Assembly (NCBI RefSeq): GCF_000972845.2
Contig: NC_040018.1
Span: forward strand, 18,745,868 to 18,809,867
Direction of reading: 5' to 3'
Length of the DNA stretch: 64,000 bases
DNA from: Larimichthys crocea
Taxonomy: Eukaryota; Chordata; Actinopteri; Sciaenidae
The stretch's first letter is position 1, and every line of letters starts with the position of its first letter. The notes beneath the pieces are model-generated. The model was not told the origin of the DNA. It saw only the letters and a list, made by a program, of their open reading frames with translations, and ran no database searches. Positions 1 through 12,762 of this stretch are shown piece by piece. The translations under genes were made by a program, and so were the position numbers.

Positions 1-210
1 TATATTTTTTTTTTCTTTAAATATGCAATACTAACAATATAGTATGGTGGGTATACCCACCAGGGACCTTTCACAATTTCACTACTGATGTTGCAATGTT
101 GCAATACTCCAGAAACTTTTACTTAAAAGTACAAGAACATATAATATTAAAAAGGATTTATGGATTGCGGCTAATAACCCTTTATGTGCATATGCTTATT
201 TGTGTCATAG
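1..210 (+). other. zfand3: zfand3 intron, 3' end (partial)
   Basis: A+T-rich sequence before the first recognisable zfand3 exon. It ends in TTTGTGTCATAG, a usable though not strongly pyrimidine-rich splice acceptor. An open frame continues upstream of the acceptor, but its residues do not resemble ZFAND3, so it is read as intron. The intron begins outside the window. Confidence 0.6.
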
Positions 211-432
211 CCTCGGAGTCAGAAAGTGACATTTCACCCGAGAAGCGAGCAAGAGTGGGTGAGGTGCCAGAGGGTGAGGAGTCTTCATCATCATCGTCAT
301 CTTTGTCCGCATCATCCCCATCATCATCATCCTCGTCTCGCAGCGGCTCTAAACAGCGGAGCCGCAAACGTTGCCATCGCTGCCAAACCAAACTGGAGCT
401 GGTACAGCAAGAGCTGGGTTCCTGTCGCTGTG
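211..432 (+). CDS. zfand3: zfand3 penultimate coding exon: linker and first half of the AN1 zinc finger
   Basis: This exon encodes the acidic/serine linker and first half of the AN1 zinc finger of ZFAND3 (AN1-type zinc finger protein 3, also TEX27). The linker reads [15 protein letters not shown], resembling the SENEASPVKRPRL part of mammalian ZFAND3, followed by a long serine run coded by TCA/TCC/TCG triplets. After a basic RSRKR stretch come the AN1 cysteines CHRC and, 13 residues later, [19 protein letters not shown] is essentially identical to mammalian ZFAND3. The exon is 222 bases, begins with the last two bases of a split codon and ends after the first base of a Gly codon at a GTATGA donor, so both flanking introns are phase 1. 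The N-terminal A20-type finger exons lie to the left of the window. The serine run looks longer than in mammals and is a likely site of length variation. The family is thought to act in ubiquitin-related or nuclear regulatory roles; this exon does not show which. Confidence 0.93.
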
Positions 433-2711
433 GTATGACAACACAACTCTACATAAACATCCTTTTTAGAACACGCATTTCAAAACATGCACAAGAGCAC
501 ACACATTAAGCAGCGGTTGCTGTTATTAAAACACTCAGTCACATGCATGAGGTTATAAATGAGTTTTTCAGTGGTTTATATTGGCCTCATGAATACATAA
601 ATACATGTTGGTTAACGTCATAACAGTTTTGTGAATTTTATATCCAGCTCAGTGAAATGAATCTACTCCTTTTGCGTGCGTTTATGTGTTGACGGAAATG
701 TCGATGACCAGAATGCTTTTGCTAGCCTTGGGGGACAATTACAGAGAGCCTGAATGTTTCACATTGCACATAAAACATAAGCCAATTACTACGAACACTA
801 ATGCAGTTTAAACCAATACTTGGCTTGCTAATCAACTTGTTTGCATACAAATTAAAGTACTTAAAAAGTCACAGATCTTCACTGCTTAAAGACCATCCGC
901 TTAAACCCACGCAATCATTTCTAAATTGGAAATTGACTTGCCTTTTTTTTTTCACCAGGCGCTGCTTAATGCAAAGGCTATCCATCCTCAATAGTCCAGT
1001 CCTTACTATGAAAACATGCTTTTTATAGACTGAGGGGGAAATGGTGGCAATTATATTGATTTCTGACTATTGCAGTAATTGCACATTACTTTGTTAATGG
1101 CTCTGCAGAATGTCTGACACTGTAAAGCAAGAAGGTCTGATAATGAGTTGAAAGCACAAACACCACTCAGATCATACACGGGAGAGAAAAGATAGCTCCA
1201 GTGGAGTATCTGATCCCATGTTGTCACGCTCGGTAGACTCAAAGAGACTTACTACACGCTGACTTACTATAATATTCATCTGACAAGTTGTAAGTGTGAC
1301 ACAGAGTAAAGGCCCTGGATCTTAAAAAACACTTATTCCTGCCTGCCACTTGTCTTTCACAGTACAAGCCCATTTATTGTTTAATTAATTAACCTGCGTT
1401 ATTGTTGCTTGTTCCTAATCAGAAGTATTATATAGCCATAATGTGACAAAACTTAAAATTACACTGATTAAATCAGCATGATCTCAATACTGATGTGATG
1501 CAATGTGTACTTTCTTTTCTCAATAGTTTCTAATTTATAGTGTGAAACTAATAATGTTGAGACTTCTACTGATAGGCTGTAGTATTTCGAATTTACTGTA
1601 GGTTGAGTAAATAATCATTACATTTTAATCACATCACACAGTGGGTGCAATCCGTTTGGCCTTGCCAGAATTCTGCATGTCTTGGAGCGGCAGAGAAGAT
1701 GAAAACAGCTTCAATAATAAGCATGAATATCCTTAAGACAGTAACAGGTTGTGTTAGGATTTTAGTGTATTTCAGCTTGCTCATCTCTGAATGAATGAAT
1801 CTTGAAATTGCACACACGTAGGCTTTATCGTATTACCCAAAAAGCATTCTCAAATCACTAAATGTCCTTCTAGCTCAATTATGCTTTAAAACTTACAGTG
1901 TGCATTTGGAATTTTGTATCGACCAAATGACCATTTGTTGTTTCTAACTTCTGAAAGTCGTGTAAAATATATTAACAGTGGATCTCATGCACATTGCTTC
2001 CATTCGTGTCATAGCTGTAGACAGACATAAGGTCGTTTTCTGTAGTTTTATTGCAGTAACCAACTGGAAGTAGTAGTCCCCCCCCGGTTATGGGGTGTCT
2101 AGCAGCATCCCTTTAAAAGACTCAAATGTTATACAACTTTGTCCCTTGCACTTTTCACATTTGTGTGTGCTGTAATCACATAGGTTTTAATTGCATAGCA
2201 ACCAGCTGTCAAACTGGGCTTTTAATCAGCGCTCATTGAATGCCAGCAGTGTTATTATGTGTATTAATGAATGAATTGAAGACGATGTGAGCTAACGAGC
2301 TTCTCTGAGCTTATCAAGCCTCCTACAGTGGCAGGGCCTTTTGTTGAGAGTGCTGTGGTAGAGACGGAGAGTCAGTGAGAGAGATGAGGGTTGTCTCCCT
2401 TTGTTGAATGGAGTCAAAAGAGGAAGCTATCAACTAGAACGCCTTCTCTGGTAACAAGACGTTTACAAAGGAATTGCTGCAAAGCTATAAATATAATCTG
2501 TCCTTGAGTATTTAAGAGGATCCATCTAAAATATTACCACACGCATTTGTTGATTTTTAAAAATGTATATATTTTTGTATAAACTGGGGTGGTTTAAAAA
2601 ATGTAGAGATACATGCTTAATATACTCTTAGAATATTCTTTTGCATTGTGTGTCACACATTTGCTGAACTTATCAAATTAACACTCTTCCTCTCTTGCAC
2701 CCGCCCTTCAG
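433..2711 (+). other. zfand3: zfand3 last intron
   Basis: Phase 1 intron of 2,279 bases from GTATGA to a TTGCACCCGCCCTTCAG acceptor. It is A+T-rich with no open frame resembling a protein and no repeat family I recognise. A short C tract (CCCCCCCGG) lies near 2079. Confidence 0.85.
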
Positions 2712-2866
2712 GTTATGTCTTCTGTATGCTCCACCGACTTCCAGAGCAACATGAGTGTCTGTTTGACCACCTGGGCCGTGGTCGCCAGGAGGCCGTCCTA
2801 AAGATGGTCAAGCTCGACCGCAAGGTGGGCCGCTCATGCCAGCGCATTGGAGAAGAGTGCTCCTGA
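2712..2866 (+). CDS. zfand3: zfand3 last coding exon: second half of the AN1 zinc finger and C-terminus
   Basis: This terminal exon completes the AN1 zinc finger. With the final G of the previous exon it restores a Gly codon and continues [19 protein letters not shown], supplying the remaining zinc ligands in the order C-x2-H-x5-H-x-C. Together with CHRC and CRC upstream this gives a full AN1 ligand set. The tail [18 protein letters not shown] ends in CS and a TGA at 2864-2866, matching the mammalian C-terminus in sequence and length. AN1 fingers are small zinc-binding modules often found in ubiquitin- and proteasome-linked proteins. Nothing suggests a broken gene: the frame is intact and the splice sites are canonical. 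An ATG-led frame begins at 2648, but its first 21 codons are intronic. Confidence 0.95.
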
Positions 2867-3153
2867 GCGGCTTTTCCTCCTCTCCAACGAATCTCGGTGT
2901 TCAGACGGTGTCTTAGCATTAACAGGGATTAGATTTTTTTTTTTTTTTTTTTCTCATTTTGTTTTTCAAGATTTTTGCAGGTTTTTTGGATACAAACCTC
3001 GACCCCTTCTTTAAAATTATTCTCCCTCCTTTTTTTTTTTTTTAAATCCCATTGTTTCTCGTGTCCTGGTTGTTTTGTGCTTTTGTTGGCTTGATCATAT
3101 CCCTGCTGCTAAGATGCCTTTTGGAAAAATCCCAACCCAGGAATGACAATAAA
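2867..3153 (+). other. zfand3: zfand3 3' UTR to first poly(A) signal
   Basis: The region after the stop codon is rich in T runs (around 2934-2953 and 3030-3043) and reaches a canonical AATAAA at 3148-3153. That is a plausible cleavage signal. A longer 3' UTR is possible, because further AATAAA sites occur at about 4857 and 5691 and the T-rich character continues to about 4.8 kb. Which site is used cannot be decided from sequence. Confidence 0.55.
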
Positions 3154-6100
3154 GAGCAAAGGAAATATACAATTTCTTCTTCTTTTGCAAGTTCCTGACT
3201 ACACAAGTATGAGCAAAGTAAGGAAGAATGAAAAGATGAAGAGAAGAAATACGCTTTATACAAATGTTTGTCCCGCAAGCCAGTTTAAGACTATACTCTT
3301 TACCTCAAAAAAAAAAAAAAAAAAAAGAATGACAAGGAGGAGGGAGAGAAAGAGGAGAAAGGGATGGTTACCCTATGTGTACACATCTGCTTTGGCGCTC
3401 TTTAAAGACTGTGCTCTTTACCTCAAAATCAGACAGAGCTGCTTTGTGCTCTGCGCCGAGCATGGACGTTCTGAAGCAAACCGAACTAGCCAGCCTCAGT
3501 TTAAGTCAGTGTCTTACCCCCCTGGCCGTCCACTACCCCTAATCCTAAACTTTTAGCACCTGTTAATCATCCACCTCAGGTTATCAGGATATCAAAGCCC
3601 AATCTTAACCCCCTCTCCCAACAACTTGCGTCCTTCTCTTTTTCTCCACAGGACACCTTTTACTCCTTTTTATTTTTGTTTTAAGATTGTTCTGAAGGTG
3701 ATTCTGCTTTGGTGAGGAGGCCATTGTGGACGATGAAACTGGGGTGATACTGTAAGTCCACCATTACGCTGGTGGGAGTGAGCTGGTTGTCCTTGGATTG
3801 CACACAGATCTGTCTTCAACGTTGGAATGTGATTGATCAAGACTTAATTCGTTTGTGGATTTTCTCCGTCTTCCTCTTCTGGTCTCAGTCTTTATCTCCT
3901 TATTCTCCACAGCCCTCCCACGTGAGACATGTCCTTATCACACCCGTAAGTCTTTTTTTTCAGCGACACATGGATTATGTGTACTGGATGTGTACAAATA
4001 GAAGACACCATTTACATGACGGGACATGATGTACATTAAAGTGTGCATCCAATTTATGACTGGACCTGAAATATCTGCATTGTACACATCCACACATTAC
4101 TATGCTTTTGCAAATACACACTTTTCTGTTGTTTTATGTGCTCAGCTGTTGTTCACATTGAGCACAAGCAGGAAAAATCAAGCTTTGCTGTACACATTGA
4201 GTTTGGACTGAGGCTGAGATGGCAGCACGTTACTCAGAGGTTCCTGTTTTAAGATGTGAGGTGATGGTTGTTAAAGTTCAGGTTTTTCATAATGACTTAG
4301 GCCTTCATTTCAATTTTTTCACATTTTTAAGGTGATATTTGGCTCCAGGTTCGATACAAGTCTTCATATTGTTTGGGTTTCACTTCGTTTACCAGTACTT
4401 TAATGTCCTTCCTTCCTTCAAAGCCCCATGGTGAACTTACATGTATTCTCCTCCCCCTGCCTTTCCCTTTCCTTTCCTTTTCTTGTCTTTCTCTTGTTGA
4501 TTGCTCTCTTTCCTTTCCTTATTTCACCCCCCTTCTTGCTGTAGATGAGTACGGCTGGGGTGAGCAGAGTGCTAAAATTTTAAATCAGCAAATAATTACT
4601 TTGGTTTTCCTGGTGGACTGTGGAAGGAATGAACAGAAACTGCATAATGAATGAATATTCTGTATCTTAAAGAAAATCTTATTTAACCCCTTTTTGCGTT
4701 TCACTTACACTTTAGTGTAGAGCTGCTTTATTTTTATTTTTTTTTGGTTGTAATATGGTTATTAAATGGGATGATGGATGTGGAAAATTTGATATTTTTG
4801 TTTCCATTGCTTTACTTTTTGCTTCCCTTTTCCAACTTCTTCTTTTACTGAGAAAGAATAAACTGGATTAGACAAAGTGTGAACATCTCTAGTGTACTTA
4901 TTGACACGATGGAAAGATGAAGGACTGTTTGGGAGTTTATCAGTTTTACCTTCTGGTTTGATTTTGCACTTTCTGTGTGCAAAGAGAAATTGATGAGTGC
5001 AATGAAGCATATTTTTCATAAAGTGTATTTTTAATGAATGCATGTGTGAGGTGAGGTTGGTTACGTGTTGAAACCTTCTTGCAACTTGTTGCTGGCTCTC
5101 TGCCATGTACTAACATCTTGCCAATTTTTTACAGTGATATAAATGTCTGTTTACTGCTCACAGAGGGCTGCTATAAAGCTACTCTCATTTACTTAACAAA
5201 TCTGTTTGAGTGTGTTTGTGTGTGTGAACATGTTTGCTCACTAATGGAGAATTTTAACTGAAGAGGCTCTTGATGGTAGGATGAGTCTTGTGGGCTGGCT
5301 GCACTAATTAATTTTGTTAAAAAGAAAACATGATCAAAAGACATTTCCAGACGTTGATGTTGGCTGGCTGCCAGAACTTAAACTCTCATAGCCTTTCTCA
5401 CCCAAACTCAAGACAAAACTTAGCACCTAAATGTGAAGTACTTTCTCCTTTGTCAAGGTGGTTGAAACTCTGAAAACAACCCTGCACAGTTACAGAGAGC
5501 ATTTAGCTCTCTTAAAACCTGCCCTGTGTGTCCTCCTGTAATTCTCATTTTACATCCCGTTTCGATTTTTCTGTCAAAGTTTCGCAGCTTTGATGTTGGT
5601 CCCCACGTTGGTTCATCTGACATGCAGACGACATCACAGGAGATCTCCAAGACTGATAAAGGGATATTTGTTTGATGAAAAATAAAAAAAGTTTGAAATA
5701 TATAACATCTATATAATCTATTTGGGGCTACCTCTATGCTCTTAACAGCAGGTCATATATTGAAATCCAGTATATGATAACTGACTTTGACCTTGATATG
5801 GGGAATTAACATTTATCTCAGACACCCCTTTGTTTCTGACAAAGAGTCCATATTTTCCTGCTTTACATTTTTTTGAATTTGGCTACAATACATTGTTTTA
5901 GTTTGTAATCTCTTAAGTCCCCCTCAGGTCTTTTAGAGCCCCCTCTGTGTTTTGTTTGGCAGTGTCTGTACTCTCTTGTGCTGTATGTTGTCTTGACTAT
6001 ATCCTGACACACAGGATAATGCACAGTGCCAGGATTGGGTGGCAACAAGGAGCACGAGATCTGTATTTGCTGGAGGCTGCCTGGTGTTAGAGAGGGATTT

Positions 6101-9100
6101 GGAAGATAAGATGTTGTGGTCGGTGTAAAGTAATCCCCTTAGAGCTCAACAAACAAGGAAGCCTGCCATTCTCACCGCCTTGATTGGCTAACATCAGTTA
6201 TAGACGCCATCCTTGTATTGGATTTTGCCTTGTTAAGTACTTTGTCCCTCTTGCTACTCTAGCTGTGCCTTCATGTCTCAACTGCTGCTCATTTCTCTCC
6301 TCAGACATACTCTCAAAACCAGCAGTTTGTACTGTACAAGCTTCAAAAATGAGGCACCACTTTTGAATCTGACATTAGAGAAAGAATGATCTCAGACATA
6401 CAGTAAATGCAGTGCAAGGTGGCAAAATGATCACAGGATCAGTTTCACGGTTTCGTGCATCATAGTCTTCCAGGCAGTGCTGGTGTCACCCAGTGTTATG
6501 GTAAAATCACGTATTAGTCTCATTAAATGTGATGAGCACTTGTCATGAAAGCATGTCTGTAATTACATCGGATGCATTACATCCACTTAAGTATAGGTTC
6601 TTTTCTCATTTATTATGCAAATAAAAATGGATATACACAAGGACGTCCGATCTTCACAAACATCATATTAGATTTGATGCTTCAAATGTGTCATAAATAT
6701 GAATGTACCCATTAATATATACTGTATAAGTAAACAGTCTCACTTCAAATTTCACTTTATTAATTCAAGAGACCAGCATATTATGTTAGTTTGGGAAAAG
6801 GAAAAAAAATACAGATAAAGCAACTGAGAGAAAAGGAGTTGTGAAATTATCAGGCAACATGTGGTTTGAAGGTCCTGCTTAAATTTGATCATCACCAATA
6901 ATAATCTTTGGAGAGTCACATTGTGAGTCACATTACTCTTAGGTTAAATTCTGAGGTTACTGGCAGTCACCATCACCCCCCCTCCTAGTCTGCATAATAG
7001 ATAATAAACTGCTGTGCAATCATATTTAAAAGTTCCCAGATGTGTCTCCCCTTTAGTTTGGAATAACTTGTTTGCGAAAACCTCTCCATGTGAGAAAACC
7101 AGATGTTTCAGTCAATAACAATGGATTAAATGACTGTGTAATGTAAAATGAGTCACTTGCAGTGATTAACCAATAGAAAATCACCACCCAACTCTGCTCT
7201 TACCGTCCCCTGAGCTCCAAGAAGCTTTGTAGCTTTAAGTGCCAAAAATATCCCTCAGCAGTTACAAAAACAGATCATCAGGTATCCAGAAACACGGCAC
7301 CAAGTGAATATTTATGTTGTTTCTTTTCTGTTGGGTGTGAAATTAGCCAAGTTTTCCTAACAAATTCTTCAGATCAACGTAAAAGGTGAGGATATGTCTG
7401 TGTTGTGGTCATAGCTTGTTTCTGCTGCCCTCAAGTGGCCAAAAAATCAGTTATTCTTGGTAAACACAACAAAACACAAACAAGCTTTCTACAGGTAGCA
7501 TACATAATGGCAACTTTCTCTGTTTTGTCATAGCTCACCTAAAACACAAACTGTCATTAAATGGGTGGGGCATGTGCAAGTCATCCAATGGAGGTAGTTG
7601 GGGAAGCTGCCCCGGCTCATTGGTCATTTTCAACTTGGCCTTGCAGGTGTTTTAGTGCTATTGCCTATTAAAACTGAAAGTATCTTTAGAAGAATAATAA
7701 AATAATTGAACTGTATCATCAATCACTTATAAATATCTTTAACATCATGTATTCCTGCTGATTAGCATGCATCAAGAGTTGATGTATTTTTAATATTCTT
7801 TGAGTGTAACTCTATGCCCAGAGACACATAAAACATAATCCCCCATCATACCAAAGCTAAAGACTTCAGCACCATTCATCTCAACCACCATTAACTACTA
7901 CAACCTGACACTATGCTGCAGGAGCTCCAAACAGGCATGATGCTGACATTTGGTCAGGTTTAAGAGGAAATTACCAGCAACAGTGTATGATCAAATCCCA
8001 GTGTAGCCATTACTGTCATTTGGGCATTTTTTTCTTTTGCATGTGACCTTTAAGGAAGAAGCTGACTTCACACTTCTCTCCACTTTGTGGATGACTTCAA
8101 CAGAGTGAGATAAACCACAGAGGATAAGATTTCATTGAAGAATTCCTGATGAATCGAGAGGTCTATATTAGAGTGAGGGGGGCCTCCAAGGACACAAAGA
8201 AAGAGGGTCAAAATGACAAACTTGGTTTCACAAAGATAAAGATAATTTTGCAACTAAACTCACATTCAGTATAGACACAGACATTATTTGCCACAGATCA
8301 ATTGCTCTGCTTCATGACTTAAGAAAACTCAGGAATCCCCAGAGTTAATAACATATTCAAAGCAGCTTGCAGTGCATTAACCCTTACTAAAATGGTTCAA
8401 GACATTGCCAAAACTCTTTAGTGGTTGCAGATATCTTGAAAGGTTTCTGTCTAACCCTCAATGTTTTCTTTGCAGCATTTTCTGCTGTTCAGTCTTGCAG
8501 AAAATATTGATTTTACATTAGACCTCTGTAAGATCAAGCTACTGGGTAAAGAGCACATTGTCATGTTTTAATTACTTGCACTAAGTAACCATCAACATAA
8601 GCACTGACTATTCCATGTCTATTTCTCTTCCCACAACAAGGCCGCAGCATTCGATGGTGCTTAATTTTCTCTCCAAACGGCATTTCCCTTATTAATGTGA
8701 AGTCATCGTTTGCTGTGTTCCACTGTAAAGCCTCCATTATTTGGCTGCCTGGGTGGCTGCTGCTATTGATTTCCTGTTTCTCAGTTCTCTAAACAGAGGC
8801 CAAACTGGGCAGCTTGTATGGATCTCTCTTTCTCTCTTGTTTGCCTGTCTTTCTCACCTATCCTTTGTCTTCCAAACCTTTATATCTAAAATGTCCCCAC
8901 TATTTCTTGGTGTAATGTTCTGCTCTACTTCTATCACGGGTATGCTTGGTCTGTTTTGAAGGCCCAGAGGTTAAAAAAGATCCAAAAATCCAGTTTGGAC
9001 TGAGGAAGAAACTCTTGACAGCGGCAGCATAATAAGCAGCAAAACACACTGCCCACTTCGTACTTCAGTGGATTTTAAAGACCACATTCACTGTTTGACT

Positions 9101-12100
9101 CTTTTGGTCAAAATTCCCCCTTTTATCAACTGTCTGACATCTGATTGGACGATTGGTTATTGTTACTACTTTGCTGTTGTTTCTTATTTATTACTAGTTC
9201 ATTACTAGTAAATGTGCTGATGTGCATATATTGCAAAATATAAAATGAAAGGGGCACTTCATTGATTTTACAATCTAAAATAAGTCAACTCCACCTATGA
9301 TGATGATGTCATCAGGGTTATTTTATACATTGGATTTTAAAGGATGCCAGGCAGGGATTGTCTAACAAGATATCTTGACCTCTGCTTTACCAGTTTTGGT
9401 CATTTTTTTCCAAGTCCCCCTAATTTTACTACAATGCTACATTGCTGGAATGCCCTTAAACAGTGAATACAGAAGAAAATTAAAAACTGTCCTTGTGTTA
9501 CAACTTGATTGCCTAATAATAATTTAACATAATCAGTATGAGTTGCAACACTTAGACCTATTAACTTTTTGTTTTCATTTTGGAGGTTAACAACATCATT
9601 TAACCCCCATTCTGTAGAAAAATACATATTTATAAAAATTATAAGTGTTATTATTATTAAATTAAAATTAAAACCTACCATACCATTTGAATGTTTAAAT
9701 GGGTAACCTCTGATATGAAACCCATATCTGTATTATATTCTAACAACTTGGTTGATTATAATCCATGCAATATGAATAATAAGTTATTACCAGTCATAAG
9801 ACATTCGTAAAGGCTGTTGTGTCACGATTGCTTGCCCAGTTATCAAGAAGCGTTAACATCACTGTGCTTTTTGCAACCACAATGGAAGAAGACTGTGGTT
9901 ATGACAGCTCATTCTCTGCTTCAAGCTCACTACGGCTGTTTTGTTTCAGTATCCAGTGGACAAACTTCGCTGTAGGGCTCTGGCAGGGACTGAATACAAC
10001 CATCATGCTGTTTGTTGATCCCTACACCACAGTCCACATTCACAACCTTGAGAGAGCATGACAGACATTCCAAGTGGAAGTGCGGCGGCACAAGCAGAGA
10101 CACAGCCTTGTTAGAAGAGTATCGCCAAAATGAATGGGAATGCTGGCACAGACCCCACATTCTGTCTCTAAAATAACATCAGAAAATACAAGTATGAATG
10201 TCAATGACCTGAAGTATGTCTCATAACTGGTTTTCTCTATTTTGCTCACATTTCTACAACTGAAAAGAATGAATTTTAATGAGTATATGTGTGTGTTACA
10301 CCTTGACACAATAAACATAATGAGCAGCAGAAGTGATTTTCTTATTAGTTTATTTGAAATGTATAATGGTTCAACTCTTACAAAGCAGATTTTAATACAT
10401 CAAGCAGACATTTTAAAAAATAAAGCAAACATACAGTATTTGTTAATAGTAATGATCATACTTGCAATTCGAATTAATATATTATGCATGTAGTACATTA
10501 TACATAATGTGCTATTAATCTATCTATCCTTTAAGATCTAGGTTTCACATTCTTTAAATAGTAAATACAAAAAATGAACTTTGATACTTCAATTTCATTA
10601 GCTGCTTTCACTAAAGAGTTGGGTGGGTGTGAGCTTCCATTTGTGATTTACAGTGTGTGCAAATCACAAACTGTCAGTAGAAACACAGTGGTCAAGAGTG
10701 GACATAGGAATTACCATTTCTTTTGGGATAATTTTAAAATCACGTGACTCGTAGTAAGAATTGCTTTGGCCCCTTAATGTCCTCCAGATTTGGGATAATT
10801 TTAAATCGTATATCAGGAAGAAATATATCACCTATATATTTCTCATGTGCATTTATCCAATCAGTTTTTAAGCATGTATGTTGTTTTTCCATTTAGGAAA
10901 TCAAGACACCCAACCGTTCAACTATCGAGCTGAGTCATAGTCCTCCACTATTAGCTGTGGATGCTTCTCCTTGAGGATACAGACAACAGCTGAAAGAACA
11001 ATCAGTGGTTTCTCTTTTCTCTGCATAGTGTGGGATACAATCCTTTGGCTTTTTTTTTTTTTTTTTTACTTTTAAAGTAAAACAAAGTCAACATTGTACA
11101 TACAGACTTTACAGACACAAAAGAGCTCTGTATTGGAGCTGATCTGACATAAGTTTTTATCTGCAATGGATGACATCATTTGGTACTTGGATGAATATCA
11201 GTCTGCAAATGTCCCTCTGATCTGATTGAACCATTGAACCACATCCTGTTAATTCATTCTCAGAAACTCAACAAAACAGACAAAGCTGATTGGGCTATGT
11301 CTAACATACTGTAATTTGGAAATCGTTTTTTAATATCCTGTTGTGATTTTACATGAACTGCTGAAAATATTTATGCCAGAACTAGAACAGAGACACAAAG
11401 GAGATGCAAGGGAACATTTTCCTTATGTGGGAAAAATACAGAAATACAAACCCATCTTAGTGAAAGGGATCATCTGTATATGTTTCCCAATCATTTTATG
11501 TTCAGTCTCAAGCCTTACTAAGTGGTTTCCCACACATGTTTAAGAGTGATGTGAAAGGATATGTTAAATGTTTAAATATACTTCATAATATGTCAAATTA
11601 AAACATTAAAGACCCACTTGTTAAAATGATGGTGACAGATTCAGACAGTACACAGATACTTCCTGCTAAATCCAGCACTGATGCATTGTTCTAACTGTGG
11701 TGTGTTATAACAGTGCCTGCAAAGTATCTGCAGCTTTGATACTGCAGCTTATGTCCTGAGCTACTCAGCTATTCTAATGGGGCCACCAAAAATATATTTC
11801 TTGATTTCTGTAGGAATGTGGGAGTATTGCATGCTTTTAAATACGCTTGGCTTCAATCAATGTGTATACAAAAATATCTTTTGTATCTTACCATGTCGAT
11901 ACATTCCGGTCTGAGTCTGTGTTTGTGATCCATTCCCATAAATGTCAAGCATATCAAGATCCAAATCTCACTGTTCCCTCAAGGCGATAACTTTCTTTTT
12001 TTGTGCTTTCTTTAATGTGGGTGGTTACTTTTGAGCATACATTTCAAATAAAATAGTATTACTAAGCAAATAGGACCAATTGAGACGGAAGAATAAGAGC

Positions 12101-12132
12101 TGAATAAAAGAAGCATATAAAGTCACACAATT
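3154..12132. other. Intergenic, no gene recognised
   Basis: About 9 kb of A+T-rich DNA. The first 1.5-2.5 kb may be extended zfand3 3' UTR. It includes an A18 run at 3307-3325 and two near-identical 24-base copies of a segment ending CTCTTTACCTCAAAA (about 3287-3310 and 3405-3428). Fragments near 7420-7445 and 9290-9350 have phrases seen in fish interspersed repeats, but I cannot delimit them. All open frames here are short and low-complexity or unrelated to known proteins. Confidence 0.6.
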
Positions 12133-12151
12133 ACGTACGTACGTACGTACG

Positions 12152-12194
<43 letters not shown>
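12133..12194. repeat. Compound microsatellite (ACGT)n-(AC)n
   Basis: Self-complementary ACGT units run from 12133 to 12150, pass through two GCAC transition units, then become a pure AC run. The ACGT part is palindromic and can extrude as a cruciform. Confidence 0.95.
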
Positions 12195-12196
<2 letters not shown>

Positions 12197-12762
12197 CTAC
12201 ATCAAGTCGAAGAGTCCTTCACTATTAGCTCGATCTAACAGACTTTCATTTGCAACCCTATTTTAGAAACACAGACACACAGTGGGCTAGCCAAGGAAAC
12301 CATCTACATGGTTTATCAATCAAACAACTGCCATACAATCCATTTCCTTCTCTCTGTCCCAAGTGGGAAACCGATCCAAGTAGACTGTCCATTTCCTGAA
12401 ATGGGATCTTAGATAAACCCAGGATACAACACCAAGCAGTGTGTGTTCATGTGCTGTATGTGTCTATATGTGGATCTGCATCTTTGTGTGTATGTGTGTG
12501 CTGCTAAGGTGTAGTAAATGTCAACCTGCATGAGGTTCTTCATCGTACAAGTTTTTGGATTAGTTATTGTAAAGTGTTAGATGTTAAATGTTTATAAATA
12601 ACCTTTATAACCTTTTTCTCTTCTGTCCCATTTCTCTGACACAAGCACATCTTATAGCACTCAACATCCAGTGCTTAGGGAAAGTTTGGCCAGTAATTAT
12701 TTTGTATATCCCATGATATTCTCAAAGCACTCACACATGCACACACAGACACACACAGACTA

